64,000 bases of DNA, taken from contig NC_091864.1 of NCBI RefSeq assembly GCF_019399895.1, forward strand, positions 1,590,001 through 1,654,000, read 5' to 3'. Below are positions 38,335 to 52,237 of the stretch, piece after piece. Below the pieces are notes generated by a model that saw nothing but the letters and a program-made list of their open reading frames with translations, was not told the DNA's origin and searched no databases. Origin of the DNA: Cardiocondyla obscurior. Its lineage: Eukaryota; Arthropoda; Insecta; Hymenoptera; Formicidae. A program made the position numbers and the translations under genes. Position 1 is the first letter of the stretch; the number at the start of each line of letters is the position of its first letter.

Positions 38335-39114
38335 TATCGCATGTAACAAAACTCATTGAGTTCCATACGCGCGAGCGAGAAAAAGAAGCACGATTTATTC
38401 GAACGTTGTTAATTTTAATATTTAATTTTATGTATATTTTAACACTTGTATGCCTGTTGCAATTACGAACTTTAAGCGCAGCTTCCGAAAACAGCTTTTG
38501 ACATCGCTCGTTTATTTCGACAAAAATATTAAACAATATATTTTCTTACTCGGCAATCTTTGCATCGATCGAGTGTCGCATTCGTCGATTTAATTAAATT
38601 TACCTTTCCGGCAACAGCTCATTAAGAATATTGTCGAACAAACGTTAGATATCGATCCGTGATAAGGCACTCGAGAGCGAAAAGTTGTTATCACTAAACC
38701 CGCAGTTTCTCATTCATCTCTCTTTAATAAATTGCACCATTTGTTCCTATCTAATTATCTAAATACAATTACCTAAATGCAATACAAAAATCAGTTGACC
38801 TTTTCAGAACGTAATTTCGCATTTTTTTAGTTCGTGACGTACATTATTAACGTGTTCTTTTTATTTATAAAATTTACGGTATACAACGATTAAAAAAATA
38901 AATAAATTTAACCCGTAGAAAATAACGAGCGAAACCATCATACACGTTCTCGCGAGGATTTTATTTATTTCTCTTGAGATAGCCCGTAGCCAATGTATTT
39001 TATTGTCGTGCTACACAGCGTTCGTGAGGCGACTCGGTGATAACAGCGGGTGATTTAGCTAATGAGCATCCGATACCAATTATTTACGGGCGTCCGCGCG
39101 TTCGCCATAGTAAT

Positions 39115-39206
39115 CGCCGCGACCGGCGCCGGCGACGAGGACGGCGAAAGACGATGACGGAGACCACGACGAAGACGACGGCGACGGCGACGAGCACGGT
39201 GACACG
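39115..39206 (+). repeat. Imperfect GAC/GGC triplet repeat
   Basis: The segment is built from degenerate GACGGC- and GACGAC-type triplets and is strongly CpG-rich. It gives rise to low-complexity chance frames on both strands (Arg/Thr-rich on + and Ser-rich on -), which are not considered genes. Confidence 0.6.
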
Positions 39207-41211
39207 TGCCGGCGATACGTTAAGCCGGAAACGGTTACTGTCTCCGCGGCAGTTTTATATGTCGAATTTGACATGCCGGGCACGTAGGGACTTGCCACTA
39301 GCGAAACTGTTCGGTCGGAATTACAATGCGGCCAACGGACCGGTGGGTTTAAGGAGAATAGGTAGGAAAGAATGACGGACCGCGCCGGACAGACCAATCC
39401 GTTTTCGCTTCGTGTGCGATCGTGTTTGTTGAGGACGAATGGCAACAGGAAGGAGCGCGAAGTCGCATTACATAGGGAAGCTAGCAATTTTCCGTGACCC
39501 GGCGTTAAAGGAAAGCTCGTGTTAGATTTAGATGTTTGCCCGGAGCGAGTCGGCGGCGCCCGCCCCGCGATCGAATTTTAGATAATCTTTCGCGCGTAAA
39601 AAAAATTTTTTTTTTTTTCCGTAAAATAAAAAAGAAAGAAAAAAAAGCACGAGTGGACGTAACTTTGTTCTTACTTAGTTTACCGGGTAACAAGTAACTA
39701 ATTGAACAATTTCGTTGATTCACGCGCGCGGCCGCGAGTGATTAATTTCAGCGCCAAACTCGCTAATGGATCGCGTTAAAAAAAATTTTCGGAGGCAAAC
39801 GCGGGCAACGCGGCGGGCGCGAATGTGTTAAAATAACACTGAACTCCGCGAGCGTTTTCAGGTGAAAACATCCACGACGGGGGAGGGGAAAAAAAAAAGG
39901 CGTTAGAATATCCCGCGCTGTATGAAATATCGCGATAAATACCGTCGTGAAAACGTGTGCAGGAGTACTTTTCTGCTTACGCGGTTATGGTCAAGCCCTA
40001 TATCAAAACCGGGAACCCTTCCCCGCAGATAAGCTTGTTAGAGGATAGCGTAGGATCATAACAGTTTATAGCCTCCGCCATGGCAGTTGGCTGTCTCGTA
40101 GTTTACATAGATGGTTTATTTCCAATTATTCTAGCGAATTACAAACTTCGAAGTGAATATCTTTCAGCGCTAAATAAATTAGCATTGCTTAAAAGCCTCA
40201 AAACGATATATCAATTTTTTGCGAGACAAAAATATAAATACTCGTACACGTGAGTTGGAGTAATTTAACAATTGATATTACAAAAAAGAAAAAAGTTAAA
40301 TTAAAAATAAAACTTTAGATATAAATTTGTAATATTTTTTTTCTTAATATAATGCGCTGCTGTATAAATAGATTGACATGTTGAACTTTCGAAAGAATTG
40401 CATCTCGCATCGGCTAATAAGTTCCGAAATAACTTCGCCGTAAAGATTTATCGCTCCAGCCCTGTTTACGGGCCGCAGATCACGTGTTATATATATGAGG
40501 GAAGATCTACTACATCCTTTAACGACATCCTAAAAGAACGTATCATTCGCGAAATTTATTTTCCTCTAACGTGTAGGTACATTTATTGGAAACTAAGAGA
40601 CAGAAAAGGGAAGCGATTATTGCGTAATAAATGAATTTCGCCCATAAGAAATTAATTCCAGATTCAAAAGCGATCGCGGAAATAAATACAAAGAAGTTAT
40701 CGAAATTAAGAAAATTATTTTCTTAATTGGATTAATGAATTTAAAAAAAACTCACTGCTCACAGATTTAAAATGATTACATTAAAATTAATTTTCTTTAA
40801 ATTAATAGCGCAAATTAATTCGCAATTGTATTTTAACTTAACTTTAAAAATATTGTAAAAATTTATAATTTTTTTTTCTCTTTTTCTTTTTTGTTGGAGT
40901 TATTCAATTTGTTCAAAGTTATTTTAACGTTGTAAATTTTTCGTGAATGCTAGATAATAATGTGTAATCAGTATTCGGTTCCCTGAACTTCCTCTATATC
41001 CGCTTCTGTGCTTCTTTCTCGTTTACGAGACGCTTTAGCGCGTTCGGCAACGAGCTCCGTACCCGCAAAGAATATAAACTGTTTCGTAGCGATCGTCTCG
41101 GGCGGACCAAGTCATCCGCGAGCAACGGTTTTCACACACGCTTCGATTCGTATTTATAATCGAGCGGAGGAGAAGGCAGTCCGTGCATTATTACGGGAAA
41201 AATAAAACTAA

Positions 41212-41229
41212 GCCGCCGCCGCCGCCGCC
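41212..41229 (+). repeat. Short GCC microsatellite
   Basis: Six consecutive GCC triplets lie in a non-coding context within the long intron. Confidence 0.8.
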
Positions 41230-42827
41230 CACCCCGCGTCAGCTTCTCTCTCGTCCCGGATATCGGGTGTAGTATTCAACATAGATGCTGCATTTTTACG
41301 CGGTTTTACGGAACGTTGTCGGTGCCGGAGAACAGTCGCTGTTGTGTTTTATGTTACTGACTTTTATGCCGGCAGCCGTACCACCGTCGCCCATTTATTT
41401 ATCCCGTCCTTCCAGGGGAATCCATTAGCGGATACAGAGATGGAAGCAATCTCTTTAGCGAACGGTACCGCGATTTTCACGTGATCCGTTTTCGTATTGT
41501 TGTATCGCTGGTGTGTCTTATCATTGTTTTCCGCCAACAACTTCCTAGCGAAATGTTAACTAATAATAATAACGTTACATCGATGCTGCTGTTTCCGAAG
41601 CAATGTTATTTCGTTACGTTCAACGTGCTGCATTGCACTCGCGACCGTCGACTTGGAAATTGTGAACATCGGTATAATGTTGTTATTGGCCGTTTCCCGG
41701 GCTATCGCATTTTCGGTAACGCGCGCGTTGTATAGGGGCAATACGATAAAATTCGTAAAGCACGCGGAAACGCTTAAATTTGTCGAGCAATCAACGTACG
41801 CGGCTTGCGGGCGATTCGAGGATGGAAAGGCATACCGTTTTCTTTTTTTTTGCAAATCATCGTGACTCGTCGGCGCGTGAGCCACTTTTTCCTGTCTACG
41901 TCTGCTTTCCCGCGCGCGACAACGACAGGATCGACGTTTCATCTACGGCGCCGCGACAATAGGCGTCGACCGATGTTTGGATCGAAAAATTCGTTTCAGC
42001 GTTCGCTCTCGCACACAGGCGAGTTTATTTAAAATCCAAAGTTCCTCCAAATCGAGGCAAAATTTAATTGATTCAATTTACCGCCACGTGTAGAATAAAA
42101 TTTAGAATCTCTTCGATATTCTCTCGCATTTAAACAAAAATTAATTTACGTAATTATTAGATAGTCAATTTGCGAATTAAATCTCAAGTTTAATTAGCGC
42201 CAATTTAATTTCTGATAAATTGAAAATCGGCGTTCTGTTTCAAGATCTATCGGGGAATGGGGTATAGGCGACCCGCCTCCGCGGTACGGTGTGGTTAAGG
42301 GTTGATTTTGTTGTCCCAAGACACCCCCGGAAAGCCCGTCCCGCCGCGTCCGGCTCTCTTCCTTTCTGTATTTCGGGGCAACTGCGTTTGGCGGCGGTCT
42401 GCCGGAGCGTTCGAGCGATTCGGTTTATTTTCGGGTCAAGTTTTCGCCCGGCCGCTTCGCAATCAGCCGGCGCATTGTCCGACGCGGACAATACAACTAC
42501 GGCGACGGAATCCCGACGCGCGTAGGAATCCCGGAGTTATCGTCCGTCCGCGCGCGGCTTGTCGGGTCGGCGTGTTTTCGCAGGAATTTTCGGAAATTCA
42601 ATTCGAATGCCGGCGCGTACTGTAACGCCATCCGTGACTCTGATTTCATTGAATCCTCCCCTCCCGCGTTAAGTTGCGAACTATGGTAACTACGACGGTT
42701 ATGTGATATTTACTTGACGGCAGCGGCAAGAAGTCGCCGCGCGATAAAATTGAACGGTGCAAACAAATGAGATCGGAATTATTTAAATGCTGGCCGAACA
42801 AAAATCAATCTTCGCCCCCCTTCCTTC

Positions 42828-42846
42828 CTCTCTCTCTCTCTCTCTC
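42828..42846 (+). repeat. CT microsatellite
   Basis: A run of nine or more CT dinucleotides follows a C-rich stretch, inside the long intron. The other strand gives GAGAG words like those bound by insect GAGA-type factors; no function can be claimed from this alone. Confidence 0.8.
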
Positions 42847-44180
42847 ATTCTCTTTAGTCGCTGGAATCCGCATCTGGCAGGAAACACGACAGTTCTAGAA
42901 CACCCTATACATAGCCACGAACGTGCAGTGCGACGGCTTTGGCGCAGGATCGGGGTTTAGTATGTAAGGCACGTGTCCGCATCTGCCTTTATGAGAGCTT
43001 CCCGCGATTCCACCATTTCGTCCTCATTCTAGAGCAAGCTTGCCGCGCGCGCGGGGGAGGGCGGCGGAAACGGGGTTTCGGGATTAAGGGCGTCGCCGAT
43101 CATATTAAGGCCGGAGATATCTCGCCCACCCCTCATCCGCCGTCGTACGACCCCCATAAACCCCGCAGTCGAGGTTTGTCCCACATAAATTATAGAGAAC
43201 CCGCGCCGGCTTCGGGATATACTACCGTCGACGTTGTACCTCGATGTAAATGCCGCCGGTCTGTCAACATATTTGCAGTATCCTTCGTACTGTCACGGGA
43301 CGGGACGATAATAATTTTACCAACGCGAGTCTCACGGCGTCGATTATCGGTCGCAATTACGGCGCGCGGTTTTGGCAAAAAGTAAACCTCGACCGTCTCC
43401 GGTGCCTACGTTCGAGCTCCCGCGGCAAAATGACGAGCCGCGTTAAAAAGTCTGGACGGAACGGAGCGTCGCGAGAGTTACCGCGGTTCAGCGGGGCCGC
43501 TTCGCTTCAGACAATCGGGCCGCGTAAACTCGGCGCGTCTGATAAATTTGGCGTCTCGACGAGCGGAATGTTTAACTCGGAAGTTAACACACAGCGCGCG
43601 CTTCTCGTTTCTTATCGCGTGCGTTTCAGCATTGCGAATCAGATTGCGGCGTTTGCAACTCGCTACCCTTCGCGCCCCCGGCTTCGGAACATTGTTAACC
43701 CGATACGTACTACCGCGTCTCGCAGCTGCACGTGTAAACCGCCGCCGCTCGCCCCGCCCGAGATAATCGCGTTACATGACACATTCGCATGCAGCTGCAC
43801 GAAAGTCCCGGCGAATTTCCGCGCCGCGGGTGCGTTTGATCGCCGCACGAAAGTTAGGCGGGTAAGATCGCTCGCGTATATCCATCGACTACCGCTCGTT
43901 CTTCACTCCGCGACGGACAGCGGGATCCGAGGTGTTTAAACGCCCTTCCGCAATTCCCCGTCCGTTCTACGTTCGACGCGAAGGGCGGAACGGCGCCGAT
44001 TGCACGAACGGGTTGGAAAAAGGCACGGCGAAATTGGATCTTTAGGCAAGAGCCAGATCGCGAACGCGGTTCGCCTTGCGGCATCTCGTACGAGATTGCG
44101 GGCTACCTTTTGCGGGGCACGAACGCGTATAGGGTACCGTTGCGATATTCCATATCAATATTTGGTATCGACATCGGCAT

Positions 44181-44250
44181 AAAAAAAAAAAAGGAAAGGG
44201 CGGAAAGAGAGAGGGGGAGGGAGAGGGAGAGATAGAGATAGAGAGAGAAA
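44181..44250 (+). repeat. Poly-A and GA-rich tract
   Basis: Twelve A are followed by about 55 bases made almost only of G and A, including GAGAGGGAGAG-like and GATAGA units. This is one of several polypurine tracts on the + strand in the 44-56 kb part of the intron. Confidence 0.75.
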
Positions 44251-44795
44251 ACGAAATACGGCGCCTGATATTGGAAATAGAAGTATCGATACAGCGAAAA
44301 CTTATTATTAAGTTCGTAACGTTAACATTTTAATCGAAATTGCCCGCGATCCGCAATGCGATACGAATAAGATTAAATGCACATTAAAGCCAGCGATGCA
44401 CGTGAAAACTTTGTATAATATTAATGATTAGCGCACACGTGCTGGGGAGGGAGGTAGAGGGAGAAAAAAAAATCGCGCCGATACTCGCTGCATCGCTTTA
44501 TCGCGGCTCTTGGAATGACGCTTGTAAAATTGGCGAAACTGCGTTGCGGCTGTAAAATTCGTTAGGTTGCGCGCGATAACCGTCGGAAATTACGAGGCGA
44601 AACTTGCACCCTTTTAACTGATACAAACCAAATTCACCGCCGAGATAAATTCTCAGGCTGTAAAAGCGCTGCCGGGGCGAAGGGCGAGGGAGAGTGAGCT
44701 GCAGGAGTTCGTATGCCGGAGGATTTGAAGCGATTTACCATCCTGTAAAGAGCTAGCGCGTTTGTTTCATGCGATTTCAAATTACATTATTATAA

Positions 44796-44838
44796 AAGAG
44801 AGGGAGGGAGAGAGAGAGAAAGAGAGAGAAACAGAGAA
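44796..44838 (+). repeat. GA microsatellite tract
   Basis: About 43 bases of G and A, mostly AG repeats with GGG interruptions, lie directly after a TATAAAAG word. Confidence 0.75.
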
Positions 44839-45839
44839 ATGTCGTCCACAAGAGAATGTAGCGAAATAGAAAGTTCAGTACTACGGTACCTCCTATTCGT
44901 CACAACGGAACATCTTGCTCCGTGTGCCGCATTAAATTAGAAGAGCACCCAAGGTAGACTAAATTTTATGTGAATTATCTCTACGTAGATTCCGCCGGGA
45001 ACAACGGTGACACGGGAATTTTCTTCCTCGCGGAGAAGATCGAAGATCAAAACGAGTTATTAAATCGCCAGACTAACGTAAGATTCAAATCGGTATCTAC
45101 GTCGCCGTAACGGAACTTACGCGATAGGGAAACATTCGACTTCGGCTCGCCTTATTACGCGAAACGAGACAGCCGAATTTATACATTTCGATCGATCGCC
45201 GGAACCTTATCGCTCCCGATTCAACGGTGTCGCGCTGTCTCGAGTATACGCGTGGGCGCCGGGCGAGAACTTCTCCGGCGGTACCCCCTCGTCCGCGCAT
45301 GCAAATTCAATCCAAAAACTTTCGCGGAAAAGAAACTAATCGAAGTATCAAGTTGATTTAAGCGCGGCCGTGCCGTCGATTTCGCCCCGGAACCGAGGGG
45401 CGGTTTCCGGCCGAGGCGCAAGTTTGATTTCTCCTCTCCCACGTAGATTCGTCCGATCTTTCCGGGATGCGCGCCTCGAATTAACTCCCGCTGGGGATTG
45501 TCGAGCGAGCAACTTCGCCTCCTCTTACCTTCCGCCGCTTAGAAATTTGTGACGGGCGCACATTGGCGCACCCTCTGTGTTTCCGTTCATTTTCTGCGTC
45601 CGGATTAAGTCTCTCCGCCGTTTTCCCTTCGCTTCTCGCTCGCGCGGCGATTCCGTGATTTTCGGAAGGACGAAGACGAACAGCGGCGGCTGGACCCGAC
45701 CGATGGTTCACCGGAGGACGGGAGGGTCGCGCCAATCGTTCGCGATTGGGATTGTTCGCGAGTTACCGAGTTGGAGTCAAGATTAATGTTAACTTCGCCG
45801 TCGAGTTAATAAGTCCGGCACCTATAAATCCCACCAGCT

Positions 45840-45965
45840 CCTGGTCTCTTCGCTTTCTCTCTCTTTCTCCGCTCGTCCTTCTATACCGCGTTTCCTCCGT
45901 ATTTCTCTCTATCTTTTCCTTTTCCCGCGCCTGGTTCTCTCCCCCCCTCCCGCCCCGACGCTCCA
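45840..45965 (+). repeat. Polypyrimidine-rich tract
   Basis: About 125 bases are dominated by C and T, with TCTCTC and CCCCCC clusters. It is low-complexity DNA with opposite strand bias to the GA tracts about 1-1.6 kb upstream. Confidence 0.55.
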
Positions 45966-48900
45966 TTACGGACATTTCCTCTCGCCCTCCGCTTCCACAC
46001 CCTGAACCTTCCTCAAGGCTTTCTGTGAAACTCGAAAACTTTCGCGGCGAGAAAAAGCACCGCGTATCGGCGGCCTTCGGCAAGAAACTCCCGAGCTTCC
46101 GAGCGTCCTTTCCAGGATCGTTCCCTGCAGGAATCTGCGCGCTTTTTGTCGTGATTACTTACGCCAAATAGTTTTCCTATTATGCTATTCTCGCGTCGGC
46201 ATTTACTCGGCGCCGTGCTTTATTTGCGTCGAGCGGACCGTAGAGAGGCGTCGCGAAATAGCTAATATAGATTATTTCACTTCCGCTGTCTGAACTTGTA
46301 ACGCGAGGGAGTTAGCTCTCAGCGAGAACTGAGGGGGACAGAGGGGGCGTTCGTAAAGTCGCGGGCGTATGTATTTGTTGAGTTCGTTCCGCCGAAAGCG
46401 AGAGGTCCGACATCGATTTTCGCAAGTGCAGTTCTTTTATCACGAGAGAAGCGACGTACAATTCCTATCTCCCGGGAGTCGTCGATTGTTATACATAAAT
46501 CGCCCGGCGAACCTCTGCGAGCGAAACGCGCGGTAAAGAAAAAGGAATTCTCTTTTGGTTTCGCCGCGAAATGAAAACTCGACCGACGGCGGAAGCCGCG
46601 TCTGTCGGTGCAGCGCGGAACCGAGGTGGTCAGCCCTCGCGACGGGCGGAAAGGAGCTCAAGTCGCCAAGAACGCGGCGGCGCTCCTCGGGAAGCCCCGT
46701 CGCTCGAGCTGACGTTTAATTTAATAAAACCGTCGCCGGGCCTTTCTTTCTAGCCCGCGATTCCGCGCGGCCGCGGGTTTTCCGCGCCATTTCCCCCTGC
46801 CGGGGCTTGTCGCCCGGCCTTGCCGGAACGCCGTGTAAAATTCCTTCGGAAAAACTGCGCGGCCCGGCAGCGGGTGGGCTTGTTAAGGACGTCAAACTTA
46901 CGGCCGAGAGAGTTCGCCGGAACTTTGTAATTTCCAGCGCGCGCTGATTGACGCTCGACCTTCCGCCCGGCGTTTTTACGAGCCCTTTTCTCGGCCGCGC
47001 GAAGTAACGTCACCTGCGCCGGTGTCCCCGATCGGCACGGGGTCGGTCGCGAAAGTTCCGCAAAGTGTTACTTAATTAATTGGTAATAAATTCTGCGGGG
47101 TGTCGATTACGATTACCGAGAGACTGTTAGGGCGGGGGCCCCGTTAAACTGGTAGGCTGGAAATTACGCGCGCATTAATTTCGCGCAATCGACATTAATT
47201 GTGGTTATTGCTCTTGCTACACAGCGCAGATCATTGTTCGTGATTCCGTATAAATTACTTATAAATTTTTGATGAAACAAAGGGCGCGTGAAACAATGCG
47301 AAATTATTTTCTCTGAAATTATCGCGAAGTACATATATTAAACTGAATTATTTGTGTTATTTTTTAATTTATTGTAGCTTTTTTTTTATTAGTCGCGAAA
47401 AAAAGAAATGCGTTGTTAAGTCTACATAGATGTATTCATAAGTATAATTACTATTTAATTGGGCTTACGTTTCGTAAATATATTTTTCACGCTGAGCTAT
47501 TTTAATCCGTTTGTTGGACCCGGATTAGCAATTGCGACAAGTTAAGTAGTATTAATTAATTTAATATTAATTAATATTTAATACCGCTCCTGCGGAATAC
47601 ATTTTCGCTCGCCGCTTTCCGCCCGGTCTTTAATTATTATTATTATTTGTAACGAAAATCAGGCATGGCTCTAGGAGTTTATTCTTAATACTGATGTATG
47701 CGATTATGCGACCATTAAGTTTCAGCTGCCTGCTGCCTGTCGCCGGTAGAAGTAGATCGATCACTTGTTCGCGTGACATTAATCCATTATTACAGCAGAA
47801 ATTCACGACTGCTCGAATGAAGACGGGTGCTATCGGGTAACGTCGAAAGAAATTAATGTTGTAAGCCGGACTCAATATTTTCGCCGTCGTAAATTACGTT
47901 CTCACTTTAACCCCTTCGATGGCACTAATATTATATGGTAAACTTTTTGACTTTAAGTTCATTACGAGCTTGTTATTTGTCGAGACAGAAATTCTCTCGA
48001 CGAGAGGTATCTTCAAAAATTCGATCACCTTTTTTCCTTTCCCCTATCCGCAGGGATATAAGCGATGCTCCGCGCTATCGACGGGGTTTATATTCCGCTC
48101 GCGAGCCGCGTGATAATGTTTTCTACTCAACGTCGTTTCTTGCCCCGCTTGATGTATCGCCCCGCTCATTTTATCAGCGATTTTTCTTGCCGCAAATTAT
48201 CCGCTGGCTCGTTTCACGGCGTGTCGCGGCTCCGGCTTGACCGGCCGTGGACCCGCGCGACAACGCTCCCGGTCCTCACGTCGGGAGTATCTTTCCGTTT
48301 GATAAAAATCAGGCGAGCCCAGGCGGCGATCGATTGTCGCGGTCAAACGCTAAAATTTTTATTCCCTCTCGAAAAATCGTCGTGCATGCGCGGAGATATG
48401 TTATCGGATTTTACCCGTCCGTGTAAAAATCGCGCGCAAAACGGAGAGAGACATGACAATTTGTCGATACATATGAAGAGATTTCTGAAATAGGAAACTA
48501 TTGAGTTACAAAGCTGTCGCGACAGTTTCTGCCGCTGCAGTCGTTTGTCAAAGCGCCGTCAGTTTTATGCGATAAACTCGAAAATTTTCGGTTCCGATCT
48601 CGCCCGTGCCAGTCGATGCTCTCGGTTCATTTGATGATGTTTACGAATTGACGGCTAATCCGCGGATATTGATGTTTCCGCCGATAACGGTCGGCGACTC
48701 GACGCGAAACACGCGTCACTCGTAGCTTTGCATATATTTCACCGTAGGGTTTCGCCAAGTATTTAATAAAGGGGCAGCGGTGACACGACGCCCGCGACTT
48801 ACTCCTCATTACGAGGCTCGTTTTTTAGTCAGCCGGCCGTTTCGGCCGATTATTAGCGACTGACCGCGTTAACGTCATCACCGTCAATTGTCATCACGGC

Positions 48901-49643
48901 CGAGGAGTGACGGTTGACAGTTTAATGGAATTCCCGAGTAGGCAATCACGCGGCCGAATTTGCGCCCTTCGTCTCCCGTCCAGCCTTGCATTATTGTTGT
49001 ATCATCATTCCGCGATCCGTTACGAGATTACTTGGAGCCGAGTGAGAGTGCATTTTCGTACGACTCGAGGGAGGAAAAAAAAGGAAAGCGCTGATGAGAG
49101 GCTCGATACTAATACAACGTTCAAGGCGGAAGGGGTAAAAACTAATTGTCACGCACCTAACGCGGAAGGGGTCACGTAAGAGTTCATTAGCCCGCCCTAC
49201 ACAAGAATGTAATATTATCTGATAGGGGGGAGTTTATTCGAAACTTTCGATGGACAAAAGGGAAGTTTCAGCCCGTTTAAACAGGAAAGTCAACCCGGCG
49301 GAGGCAAATAATGCGCGAGAATTAAGAAGAAAGTAGAGAGAGAGGCGACTGTTCGCTTAATAATTATATCCCGAGGCTATTCGTGCTATCGTCGCGGAAT
49401 ATCGCCTTTAACTCGTTATACCGTAATTGATCGTATACTCTTGCCCCTCTCGTTTCTCGATTAAAGAGCGAGCTGTTTTCATCGCGACGCGACTACGTGT
49501 TTTTTTTTTCTCTCTCTTTCTCTCTGCTCGTAAAAAGATATCGCGTAATCCGACCGATCGTCCGTCAACGATCGGCGGAATCCGTTTTTTCGGCACGCTG
49601 GAGTGTTTCATTCACTTTGTTGCGTTTTATATCATTTAACGCG

Positions 49644-49706
49644 CGCATATCCTCTCTCTTCCTTTTTCTCTCTCTGTCTCTCTGTCTGTCTTTCTTTCTC
49701 TCTCGC
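49644..49706 (+). repeat. CT/CTGT microsatellite tract
   Basis: About 60 bases of CT repeats carry interspersed TGTC units (TCTCTGTCTCTGTCTGTC pattern), inside the intron. Confidence 0.75.
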
Positions 49707-50845
49707 GGATTTCCGCCAAGGGCGAAAAATCGACACGTCCGGCGTAAGTATATCGCGCACGTGGGCACAGTTACGAAAGACGTGAGCATGGGCCTTCCTC
49801 CGGAAGGGAAACTTTCTTCATTTTTCGCCGCGATCGAGCTCGAGGGAAGTTTTCTCTCCCGCTTCTGAAATATCGCGGGAATCAATCGCCGGCGCGAGTG
49901 GCCGCGATCGCGGCCCTATTTTCCGCGCTTTTCCCAGAACTCGGAAAAGAAGTAATGGGTTAGTTTAGTCGAGTCGTCAAGCGTGCTGCCATTTACGCGC
50001 GTTGCAACAACTCGGGGAGGAGGCGGCTTTTGATCTCGCCCGGCAAGCGAAGTGCGTTCGCCGCTTTAATCTCCTTTAAACTCTCTTTCCCGCACATTGA
50101 ATGTAATCTAATTTGTCCATAGTCGATTAATTAATAACCGAGATTAAAAAAAAGATACGGCTGCCGGGAGAGAGAATTATCGTACCTCGAAATTCTTACG
50201 CACACGCGAACGATATAAGTCCGTCCATAATTGACAATCGGCGTGACTTCACGGGGAATGCGCTCGCTTGTTTATACGCGCGCGAAATAACTAACTGCGC
50301 GGGATTCAACTTTCAATTCGGACTGTTTGACTTTTACATCGGAATCTCATCTGTTCCGGCAAACGCGATAAGCAGATTCGCAATCCTGTAATCCGTGCAA
50401 CATCGAGCGTGCAAACAGTTTGATAGATTCGTAGAACATACAAACATATACACCACCGCGGTTGATCCCCTGCACTAGATATTACCACGGCCAATCAGAC
50501 TTCCTCCTCGTTGATTTCGCATACCGAACTTCTATCCATCCGATTATATTACAATTTATTTTTAACGGTTTAATAATGCACGATGTGTAACAAGAGTGAT
50601 AAAAAATAAAACAAAAAAAAAAACCCGAGTGGAAATTTATTTAGCTAATTTGATTTTGCAACTAGTGGTTAGATCGCGCAAATTAAATATATTTCTTAAC
50701 TTGTGACTAGCTTGGTACTGCCATAAATTATAAAAAAGTATTAAAAAAGAAAAGTAAAATCTGTCTAGTATCGACCGTATAGTTTTTGCTCGGTGTGTAC
50801 TGTGTATCTAAATAGACGTCTAAACTTTTTTCGCGGAGTGCTTTG

Positions 50846-51193
50846 TTGTTGAGCTGACCTTACGCAAATCTCGCTCGACTGCCGAATTCGTCGGGCAAAC
50901 CGGTTCTTGCTGTCCCTTGCCCGCGCGTCCACTACTTTAAGAATTTCGAGCGCAAGGTGCCGGCCAGACGTAAACTCACGCACGTACTAACACTACCGCG
51001 GCGGTCGGCTGCCGAATCTGCCGGAGAAACCGGTTCTTGCCGTCCGCCGTCCGCGCGTCCTCCACCTTGCGAATTTCGAGCGCAAGGTGCCGGTCAGATA
51101 AAAACATACGCACGTACTCACACTACGGCGGCGGGCGGCATGAACCGGCTGGCCCGATGAATTCGGCAGTCGAGCGTTGCGTAAGGTCAACAA
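50846..51193. mobile_element. 348-bp element with inverted ends and internal tandem duplication (MITE-like)
   Basis: The left end (50846-50895) and the reverse complement of the right end (51154-51193) share TTGTTGA, CCTTACGCA and CGCTCGACTGCCGAATTC in the same order, with small indels, giving inverted ends of about 40-50 bp. Between them, 50881-51010 and 51011-51139 form a 130-bp direct tandem duplication of roughly 80 percent identity. Its best-kept part is an ATTTCGAGCGCAAGGTGCCGG-like core. No transposase frame is present and no clear target-site duplication was seen, so this would be a non-autonomous element. It sits in the long intron. Confidence 0.6.
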
Positions 51194-52038
51194 ATAACAG
51201 TAGACTAGTACGCGGCGATAAACGTTTATATATCTAGCTTTTCCAGCTCGTTATTATCGAGTGTTACATTTCTAGGTTTTGAGAACGGATGAGACTGATG
51301 AGAAATAATTTTTTTTAATTATACAGACGTCTCTAATAAATTCGTGCGAATTTAGGATCTTCCCATCGATCGGATTCGGCGATCAAATTTACGCCGCAGA
51401 AACCGGCGCGCGAATTTAAGGCCTCGAGAGATTTGCAGCGTAAACCCCATTGAATACTCTATACGCGAGTTAGTTATTGACAATATTGGACATTCGCGAT
51501 GAAGATCGAACTAATGTTGCACTAAGCTTACTGGATTGATAGACCAACTGTGATCCAACTGGTCGGTGAATACACAGTTGAACGCATCCATCTCATCTTC
51601 ATAACTGAGACACGCACGCATCGGGATTGACATCCGTATCCACCGATCGGGCACGGTTTACGCTAGATGACGATTCGAAACATATAAATTCGCAGACGAG
51701 CTCGGTGAATGCGGCGAATTGTCGGGACGGTAGTAGGTATTGTCCAACTCGAGCGTGCGGATTTATCGGGAAAATTGAAAATTTTGATAAACAGCGGTGC
51801 TATAAGCGCGCCAATAAATAAAACTAATATCTCGTACCGGTGAACGTCGCCTCGCACGAAAATATTTTTATCCGTGTATGCAGAATGCAATTTACATTTA
51901 CATCGCGCGGAGCTCTACAACTTTTATGGAGCGGCATGCATTTCACTAGTATGCGCGATAAAGCGATACTTTTATTTACGCAAAACAAAGTGCACTTACA
52001 AAAAATACTGCACGCTCTTATCGCAGAAGTATTTCTAA

Positions 52039-52077
52039 GAGGGGAGCGAAAGAGAGAAAGATAGAGAAAGAGAGAGT
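52039..52077 (+). repeat. GA-rich tract
   Basis: About 39 bases of AG-rich sequence include AGATAGAG units. A second GA tract follows at 52204-52237. Confidence 0.7.
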
Positions 52078-52203
52078 GCAAACGTTACCTATTTATTATT
52101 TACTGTTGTTTATCGCGGAACGAGAATGCACGTTTGATATCCTGACAAATATCTTTTCACAACGCAATTGCAATCTCTGGCACAATAATATATATTTTTA
52201 CAA

Positions 52204-52237
52204 AGAGAGATAGAGAGAGAGAGAGAAAGAAAAAAAA
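52204..52237 (+). repeat. GA microsatellite
   Basis: AGAGAGATAGAGAGAG-type repeat followed by an A-run, within the intron. Confidence 0.75.

Noticed and set aside
39037..39487. Open frames on both strands over a GAC/GGC triplet repeat
   Set aside because: Low-complexity translation of a simple repeat, with no coding signature.
43250..43939. 229-codon + strand open frame in the intron
   Set aside because: The sequence is low in structure and has no recognisable motif or paired splice sites. It lies in a GC-rich block where the opposite strand is also open, so it is most likely chance.
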